64,000 nucleotides of DNA, taken from Clostridia bacterium (GTDB lineage Bacteria; Bacillota; Clostridia; Oscillospirales; Acutalibacteraceae). Numbering within the stretch: the stretch's first letter is position 1; every line of letters starts with the position of its first letter. The notes beneath the pieces were generated by a model. That model had not been told where the DNA came from. It was given only the letters and a program-made list of their open reading frames with translations, and searched no databases. Of the stretch, positions 58,994-64,000 are shown piece by piece. Both the position numbers and the translations under genes were made by a program. The stretch is taken from NCBI GenBank assembly GCA_017471765.1, contig JAFURT010000006.1, positions 1-64,000 of the forward strand. Direction: 5' to 3'.

Positions 58994-60339
58994 GGTTGTG
59001 TTGCGCCTCCTGCCATCGTGGTGGTGGTTGCCTTGGCCGCTGTGGTGGTGGCCGTCAGCATACCGGATTGGAAAACCGCCACCGTGTCCAGTGTCAGGGT
59101 GGTGGTCTCCCCCTTTTCCTGCTCGGCGTTCACCTGGCTGACAGTGACCGTGTTTTCGTCCAGCGTCAAGCCATAGGGATTCATCTGCTGCTTCAGCAGT
59201 TCGATGGTCTGTGCTCGGTGGGGCGAATACACGGTAGCTGTACCGCTTTTCATCGCTTTACCGGGCAGGACACTGAAGGTGATCTTATCCAGAGACAGGT
59301 CGCCCAACTGCTTGGCAAACTTGGCAATCGCCGCAGACAGTTTTAAGTCGTTGGCGGCATTCTCCGAAACGCCCAGCAAACGTGCCTTGCCGAAGGAGGT
59401 GGAGTTAAACCGTACCGGGTTCTCCCCCAACATCAGCTTGCCAAACACGCCCTTGACGGCGCCGGTGGTCTTATCCGTCCCATACAGCTCCTCCAGCTCA
59501 CAAGCGCCAAACCGCTGGATGATGGCGGCAAACACCTGCCGTTGTCTGGCCATACGGTCAATATCCGTCTGGGGCGTATTTTTATAATCGTCGGTGATGG
59601 CATAATCCACCGCCGCCGCTCCGGAGAGGGTCTGCACACCGGCCTTATACTTTACATCCGCCAGTGTCATCGCCTCCGCCAGATCCACATCCACACCGCC
59701 CAGCAGATCAATCATCTCCGTCAGGCCGGCACGGGAAATCACCAGATAGTTATCAATCGGCAGGCCGTACTGGTCATTAAACACCCGGATCAGGTCGCCG
59801 TACGCAGAGCCGGTGCGTTGCTCGGCAGCCGAGCCGCAGGTCTTGTGTACACCATCCTGGATGTCTGCCTCCTCTAACCGTATGCGGCAGGTGGAGCAGA
59901 AGGTCTCCGGCTGGGGATTGCCCCACACATCGCCCAAGGTAGTGGTGGCAAAGCCGGTGTCCTTACCTATATAAGTAGCCACCGGCATCTGCAGAACACC
60001 GGCAGAGCCATTCTTTCTGTCAAGCCACATCACTGCCACCATATCCATACGGTCGGTAGCGCTGGCGCCGGTCACGCCCAGGGCGAAATACGATACTTTT
60101 TCACGGATGGTATCGGGGGTAACGGTATATTCTACCATATCCCGGGCGGTCAACGATGGGCCGTCCTCCTTGCCGAACAGCAGAACGCCCCCGGTGACCA
60201 ACAAGGCCACCACCAACACCACAGCCACCACAGCGCCCCAAGGAAAAGACTTTTTCTTCTTTTGGGGTTTGGACTCCTTGCCGGTGGCCTTGGCCGCGCC
60301 GGCCAGGCTTACCTGTTTTTCATGATTCCCATTGCTCAT
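58990..60339 (-). CDS. LytR-CpsA-Psr (LCP) family protein with Cys cluster and Thr-rich tail
   Basis: 449 aa. A cytosolic basic N-terminus (KESKPQKKKKS) and one membrane helix (GAVVAVVLVVALLVTGGVLLF) lead to an extracellular LCP domain (RMDMVAVMWLDRKN, IRVFNDQYGLPIDNYLVISR, LIDLLGGVDVDL, QTDIDRMARQRQ). LCP enzymes attach anionic polymers to peptidoglycan. Two oddities are a short segment with CSTC and a later Cys, possibly a metal or disulfide site, and an end rich in Thr and Ala-Gly (TATTTAAKATTTTMAGGATQ), resembling the tail of SecG. The C-terminal part beyond residue ~330 is a second domain. It overlaps neighbours on both sides, in one operon. Confidence 0.9.
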   Translation of the reverse strand: MSNGNHEKQVSLAGAAKATGKESKPQKKKKSFPWGAVVAVVLVVALLVTGGVLLFGKEDGPSLTARDMVEYTVTPDTIREKVSYFALGVTGASATDRMDMVAVMWLDRKNGSAGVLQMPVATYIGKDTGFATTTLGDVWGNPQPETFCSTCRIRLEEADIQDGVHKTCGSAAEQRTGSAYGDLIRVFNDQYGLPIDNYLVISRAGLTEMIDLLGGVDVDLAEAMTLADVKYKAGVQTLSGAAAVDYAITDDYKNTPQTDIDRMARQRQVFAAIIQRFGACELEELYGTDKTTGAVKGVFGKLMLGENPVRFNSTSFGKARLLGVSENAANDLKLSAAIAKFAKQLGDLSLDKITFSVLPGKAMKSGTATVYSPHRAQTIELLKQQMNPYGLTLDENTVTVSQVNAEQEKGETTTLTLDTVAVFQSGMLTATTTAAKATTTTMAGGATQP

Positions 60340-61535
60340 TCGTTTGCCCTCCGTTCTTCAGACAAGACGATATCATTATAAGCGGCCACCGTATCCGGGT
60401 GGACGGTACGCCCCTTATCCAGCAAATCCCGGATGGTGTAGTCGATGCCATAGCACATAGCCGCCTCTAACGAAAGGTCGGCCAGGCGGCGCATCTCCTC
60501 CACATCCTCATAGGTACGGTCAGCGGAAGTAAAATCCGCCACGAACAGCACCCTTTCCAGCAGGGACATTCCTGCCCGCCCGGTGGTATGATACCGCACC
60601 GCCTGCAAAATATCCTCATCGGCCACACCCAAAATGTGCCGCAGGAACACTTCTCCGGTGCGAGCGTGCCACAGTGCCGGGCTACTCTGCTCCACCTCGC
60701 TCAACAGTATACCAAAGTCAGCGAGAATTTGCAACTGCGACTTTCCGTCTGTATCCTTCAAAATATCGTGCAACAAACCGGCTGTATACGCCTTTTCCCG
60801 GTCTGCCCCGTATTTTTCCGCCAGGCGGGCCGCTTCCTCCGCCACGCAGAGGGAGTGATGAAACCGATATTCCCCCAACCGGGTGCGAAGAATAGCGATA
60901 AACTGCTCATTCCGGGTGCGGCAGTCGCTCTCTCCCCCACCGTACAGGCCGTGCAACCGGATATACTGCTCCACAGCCTCCGGCACAAGGCCGTTCAACG
61001 GCTGGTCAGCCGCCGCCAGTGTCCGAATCTGGGTGGAGGACACCGTCTGCACCGGCTTTGGGTGCACGTAACAGCGGATGCCATCCGTCTCCAGGGCGGC
61101 GGCATACGACAGCAAGGCGGCTGTGTCTGTTCCCTCCCGGGGGACGGTGCACAGCACCGCCATGTGGGCGATATCCGCAAAACGGTACCAGGTACGCAGG
61201 GTACAGAACATATCTGCGCCGGTAAAGAGATACCACTGTGTGTCCGGGTACAGCCGTTGCAGTGCCTCCAGGGTATCCACCGTAAAGCTGGCGCCTTGTC
61301 GGGTGAGCTCCAGGTCGGATACCGTCAGATTGGCGTGTGGCTGTGCCGCCAATCGGCACATAGCCAGCCGATGTTCGGACGGCGCCATCTGCTCCCGAAT
61401 CTTGTGAGGTGGCACAAAGGTGGGCATCAGCATAACGCTATCCAGCGCCAACGCCTCTGCCAAGCACAGAGCCATTTCGATATGGCCGCTGTGTATCGGG
61501 TCAAAGGTGCCGCCAAACAGCCCCATTTTTCTCAT
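60336..61535 (-). CDS. Fused NadD (NaMN adenylyltransferase) and YqeK-type HD hydrolase
   Basis: 399 aa. Residues 1-~195 are NadD: GLFGGTFDPIHSGHIEMA, the nucleotidyl-transfer motif, and a late VSSTQIRTL. It makes nicotinate adenine dinucleotide, the last-but-one NAD step. Residues ~215-399 are the YqeK HD domain (YRFHHSLCVAEEAARL, TAGLLHDILKD, VRYHTTG), which in Bacillus hydrolyses diadenosine tetraphosphate (Ap4A). The linker contains Gly-rich GLYGGGESD. Both genes are neighbours in most Firmicutes, and fused forms are known in Clostridia. GAGGTG lies six bases before the ATG at 61535. Confidence 0.93.
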   Translation of the reverse strand: MRKMGLFGGTFDPIHSGHIEMALCLAEALALDSVMLMPTFVPPHKIREQMAPSEHRLAMCRLAAQPHANLTVSDLELTRQGASFTVDTLEALQRLYPDTQWYLFTGADMFCTLRTWYRFADIAHMAVLCTVPREGTDTAALLSYAAALETDGIRCYVHPKPVQTVSSTQIRTLAAADQPLNGLVPEAVEQYIRLHGLYGGGESDCRTRNEQFIAILRTRLGEYRFHHSLCVAEEAARLAEKYGADREKAYTAGLLHDILKDTDGKSQLQILADFGILLSEVEQSSPALWHARTGEVFLRHILGVADEDILQAVRYHTTGRAGMSLLERVLFVADFTSADRTYEDVEEMRRLADLSLEAAMCYGIDYTIRDLLDKGRTVHPDTVAAYNDIVLSEERRANE

Positions 61536-61569
61536 ATGCCTCACCTCGTTTCTACAAACCTATATTGCC

Positions 61570-61860
61570 TTATTTCGGCAGACGAATCTGGGAATCCTTC
61601 TCCCGCTGACGGAACAGCACAAAGGTGCGTCCCACCACATGCACCACCTCAGCACCCACTGCGGCGGCAATCTCCTCGGCAATCTCCCGGGCGGTGGCAG
61701 GGGCTGTTTCCAGCACCTTGCCCTTGATGATTTCCCGGGCGGTCAAAGCATCGCCCGCCTGCTTAATCATGGCATCGGAAATGCCGCCCTTGCCGGCATG
61801 GAGGATAATCTCCAAAGAATGGCTTAAACTGCGCAAATACGCACGTTGTTTACTTGTCAT
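61570..61860 (-). CDS. yhbY: YhbY-family CRM-domain RNA-binding protein
   Basis: 96 aa, a single CRM domain: QRAYLRSLSHSLEIILHAGKGG then AGDALTAREIIKGKVLETAP, with the conserved GKGG. It binds pre-50S particles in other bacteria. It heads the gene series leading to nadD, 34 bases upstream of it. Confidence 0.94.
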   Translation of the reverse strand: MTSKQRAYLRSLSHSLEIILHAGKGGISDAMIKQAGDALTAREIIKGKVLETAPATAREIAEEIAAAVGAEVVHVVGRTFVLFRQREKDSQIRLPK

Positions 61861-61870
61861 ACATATTACC

Positions 61871-62470
61871 TCAATTATTATTCGCTAAATAGTCGGCTAA
61901 ATCCTTTGAAAAAACCGTCAGCGCTTTACCGCGGTGGCTGACAGCATCTTTTTCAGCAGGGGACATTTCTGCCGAGGTGCGGTCGCCCACCAAAAAGATG
62001 GGGTCATAGCCAAAGCCGTTTTCCCCAGCCGGGGCATAGGCAATCTCTCCCTCAAAGGCGCCCTCGGCACGCAGGACGTCCCCGTTAGGGAACACACAGC
62101 ACACCGCCGAGATAAACCGGGCCTGCCGCTGTCCCTTGGGAACATCCTTCATTTCGCCCAACAGCAGAACGTTCCGGTCATCATCGGTGGCTTCCTCGCC
62201 GCCGTAGCGGGCAGAATACACACCGGGACGCCCATCCAGGGCATCCACCACCAGACCGGAGTCGTCTGCGATAGCCGGCAAGCCGGCAAACTCACAGGCA
62301 GAAGCCGCCTTCAGATAGGCGTTCTCCGCAAAGGTGGTGCCGGTTTCCTCTACCTCCGGCAATTCCAATCCCAAATCACGGTCGGTGACTGCTTCAATAC
62401 CCAACGGCTCCAAAATGCGCTTGAGTTCAATCAGCTTATGAGCATTATGGGTGGCAATGATGTATTTCAT
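61871..62470 (-). CDS. rdgB: RdgB/HAM1-family non-canonical purine NTP pyrophosphatase
   Basis: 199 aa. IIATHNAHKLIELKRIL at the start, FAENAYLKA, ADDSGLVVDALDGRPGVYSA and GENGFGYDPIF are diagnostic blocks. It removes ITP, XTP and dITP from the nucleotide pool. The ATG at 62470 overlaps the ftsY stop (ATGA), and yhbY follows 10 bases later. Confidence 0.96.
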   Translation of the reverse strand: MKYIIATHNAHKLIELKRILEPLGIEAVTDRDLGLELPEVEETGTTFAENAYLKAASACEFAGLPAIADDSGLVVDALDGRPGVYSARYGGEEATDDDRNVLLLGEMKDVPKGQRQARFISAVCCVFPNGDVLRAEGAFEGEIAYAPAGENGFGYDPIFLVGDRTSAEMSPAEKDAVSHRGKALTVFSKDLADYLANNN

Positions 62471-63384
62471 GCGTTCTCCTCCTCAAACAGACCGGCGGCA
62501 AACTGCACCGGGTCGAAGGGCTGAAGGTCATCGATCCCCTCGCCTACACCCACAAACTTCACCGGGACCTGCAAATCCTCCCGGATGGCCAACACAACAC
62601 CACCACGGGCGGTGCCGTCCAGCTTGGTCAGCACAATACCGGTAATACCGGCGGCAGACTTAAACTCTCTGGCCTGATTGACAGCATTCTGCCCGGTGGT
62701 AGCGTCCACCACCAACAGAATTTCCTTATCTGCCTCCGGCAGTTCCCGGTCGATAACCCGGCCGATCTTGGCCAGCTCTTCCATCAGGTTTTTCTTGTTA
62801 TGCAGACGGCCGGCGGTATCGCAGATGACTACATCAGCCCCTCTGGCCTTGGCGGCAGACACGGTATCAAACACCACCGCCGCCGGATCAGCGCCCTGGC
62901 CGTGCTTGACAATGTCTACCCCGGCCCGGTCAGCCCAAATTTCCAGCTGTTCGATGGCGGCGGCACGGAAGGTATCGGCGGCACCGAGAATGACCTTTTT
63001 CCCCTGGGCTTTCAAAGAGGCCGCCAGCTTGCCGATGGTGGTGGTCTTGCCCACCCCGTTGACGCCGATGACCAAAATCACCGACGGCTTGGTCGCGATG
63101 TGCAGTTCCTGCCCACCCTCCAGCATCTTAGCCACGATATCCCGTAGCAAACCACGGATGGCGGCAGGGTCGGTGATACCCTGCGCCTTGACCTCCGCAC
63201 GAAGTTGCTCACAGATGCGGGAGGCGGTGTTTGCCCCCACATCCCCCATCACCAGAATTTCTTCCAGCTCCTCAAACAGGTCGTCATCGATACGAGTGAA
63301 TCCATGCAGCACCGACGTGACGGATTGCATCAGGGAATCTCTGGTTTTCTTCAGCCCCTGGCTGATCTTTCCGAAAAAGCCCAT
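62467..63384 (-). CDS. ftsY: Signal-recognition-particle receptor FtsY
   Basis: 305 aa. An N domain (short N-terminus, basic GKISQGLKKTRDSL) is followed by the GTPase domain: GVNGVGKTTTIGKLA (P-loop), DTFRAAAIEQL, DTAGRLHNK, TKLDGTARGG and KFVGVGEG. The receptor docks SRP-ribosome complexes at the membrane. The N-terminal extension is short, as in many Gram-positives, so membrane binding relies on the basic first helix. It lies between smc and rdgB. Confidence 0.97.
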   Translation of the reverse strand: MGFFGKISQGLKKTRDSLMQSVTSVLHGFTRIDDDLFEELEEILVMGDVGANTASRICEQLRAEVKAQGITDPAAIRGLLRDIVAKMLEGGQELHIATKPSVILVIGVNGVGKTTTIGKLAASLKAQGKKVILGAADTFRAAAIEQLEIWADRAGVDIVKHGQGADPAAVVFDTVSAAKARGADVVICDTAGRLHNKKNLMEELAKIGRVIDRELPEADKEILLVVDATTGQNAVNQAREFKSAAGITGIVLTKLDGTARGGVVLAIREDLQVPVKFVGVGEGIDDLQPFDPVQFAAGLFEEENA

Positions 63385-63396
63385 TGTCCGGCCTCC

Positions 63397-64000
63397 TTAC
63401 TCTTTAGCTTTTTGTTCAAAGCGGATACCCAGCTTCTGCTCTACCTCGCTGGCACGCAGTTCCAACAGCTTGGAAACACCTCGCTCCTGCATGGTGACAC
63501 CGTATAAGGTGTCCGCCTCCTCCATGGTGCCGCGGCGGTGGGTAATGGCGATAAACTGGGTACGGTCGCACATCCGGCGCAGATAGGCGGCGTAGCGGTC
63601 CACGTTCACATCGTCCAGGGCCGCCTCCACCTCATCCAGCACGCAGAAGGGCGAAGGGGTCACCTTCAGGATAGCAAACAGCAGAGCCGTTGCGGCCAGT
63701 GCCTTTTCGCCGCCGGAGAGAGCCTCCAGGTTGAGGATGACCTTGCCGGGGGGCTGGATGAACATATCGATGCCGGAGCCGAGAATATCCTCCGGGTCGG
63801 TCAGGCGCAGTTCGCCCTTACCGCCGCCGAACAGCTCGGCAAACACAATGCCATAGTGGTAGTTTATCTGCTTGAAGCGCTCCAGGAACACCTCACGCAT
63901 CTGGGCCATCAACTCATTGATCTGCCGCAACAGTTCCTCTTTGGTGTTCTCTACATCGGTAATCTGCCCCTTGAGGAACTGGTAACGCTCATTAACCTCT
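63397..64000 (-). CDS. smc: Chromosome segregation protein SMC, C-terminal part (5' end outside window)
   Basis: About 200 residues are seen. The end of a coiled coil continues to the right edge. ABC-type motifs follow: LNLEALSGGEKALAATALLFAI (signature), FCVLDEVEAALDDVNVDRY (Walker B and D-loop), and a final FIAITHRRGTME switch region. SMC is the condensin ATPase that compacts and separates chromosomes. It is 12 bases upstream of ftsY, the usual order. Confidence 0.96.
   Translation of the reverse strand, partial: EVNERYQFLKGQITDVENTKEELLRQINELMAQMREVFLERFKQINYHYGIVFAELFGGGKGELRLTDPEDILGSGIDMFIQPPGKVILNLEALSGGEKALAATALLFAILKVTPSPFCVLDEVEAALDDVNVDRYAAYLRRMCDRTQFIAITHRRGTMEEADTLYGVTMQERGVSKLLELRASEVEQKLGIRFEQKAKE

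Overview
The window is a piece of a Gram-positive chromosome, most likely a spore-capable, high-GC member of the class Clostridia (Oscillospiraceae/Ruminococcaceae-like gut or rumen bacterium). The reasons are a PolC-type polymerase, BofA/YaaL and YlmC/YmxH sporulation-type genes, the gene orders rpsB-tsf-pyrH-frr-uppS-cdsA-dxr-rseP-ispG-polC and smc-ftsY-rdgB-yhbY-nadD/yqeK-LCP-rsfS-leuS, a dockerin-bearing secreted protein, and consensus sigma-A-type promoters that almost all have a 17-bp spacer. This lineage call is inference from gene content, not a database match.

Layout. Positions 1-1500 are visibly AT-richer and hold the 3' end of a sigma-70-type factor and a ParB-like protein, probably the edge of an acquired element, stopping just before tRNA-Thr and tRNA-Asp. 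1.8-9.5 kb holds bofA, yaaL, rnr, secG and a divergent type II topoisomerase pair. 9.7-15.0 kb holds a metallopeptidase/Sel1 fusion, a dockerin protein, a CNNM/CorC-type membrane protein, queH and tRNA-Leu. 15.0-17.85 kb is a small acquired islet inserted behind tRNA-Leu: two near-identical 178-bp direct repeats, each ending in a copy of the tRNA 3' half, enclose hairpin arrays, a small membrane protein and a ceramidase-family lipoprotein.

17.9-25.3 kb holds an NhaC-type antiporter, a DUF951 protein, prfA, a Sua5-CoaE fusion, a lytic transglycosylase, an M18 aminopeptidase and an RluA-family pseudouridine synthase. 25.3-31.9 kb holds a BlaI-type repressor, the ACT/UPF0210 pair, ackA divergent from tmcAL, a Nudix protein and rpsF-ssb-rpsR. 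32.2-39.4 kb holds a polar amino-acid ABC transporter, hpt, a serine hydrolase, a sugar nucleotidyltransferase, galE and a FucU-like mutarotase. 39.6-52.4 kb is the large housekeeping block read leftwards, covering replication, isoprenoid and lipid-carrier synthesis, and translation factors. 52.5-64 kb holds small repair, sporulation and translation genes, the leuS operon, and ftsY and smc, the last cut by the window end.

The most unusual items are the tRNA-Leu islet with its repeats, the one-frame Sua5-CoaE fusion, the cytosolic metallopeptidase-Sel1 fusion, the substrate-binding protein that starts with a detached copy of its own family's C-terminal segment, and two unrelated envelope proteins (SecG and an LCP protein) that end in similar threonine-rich tails. 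No CRISPR array, rRNA, transposase or integrase was seen.
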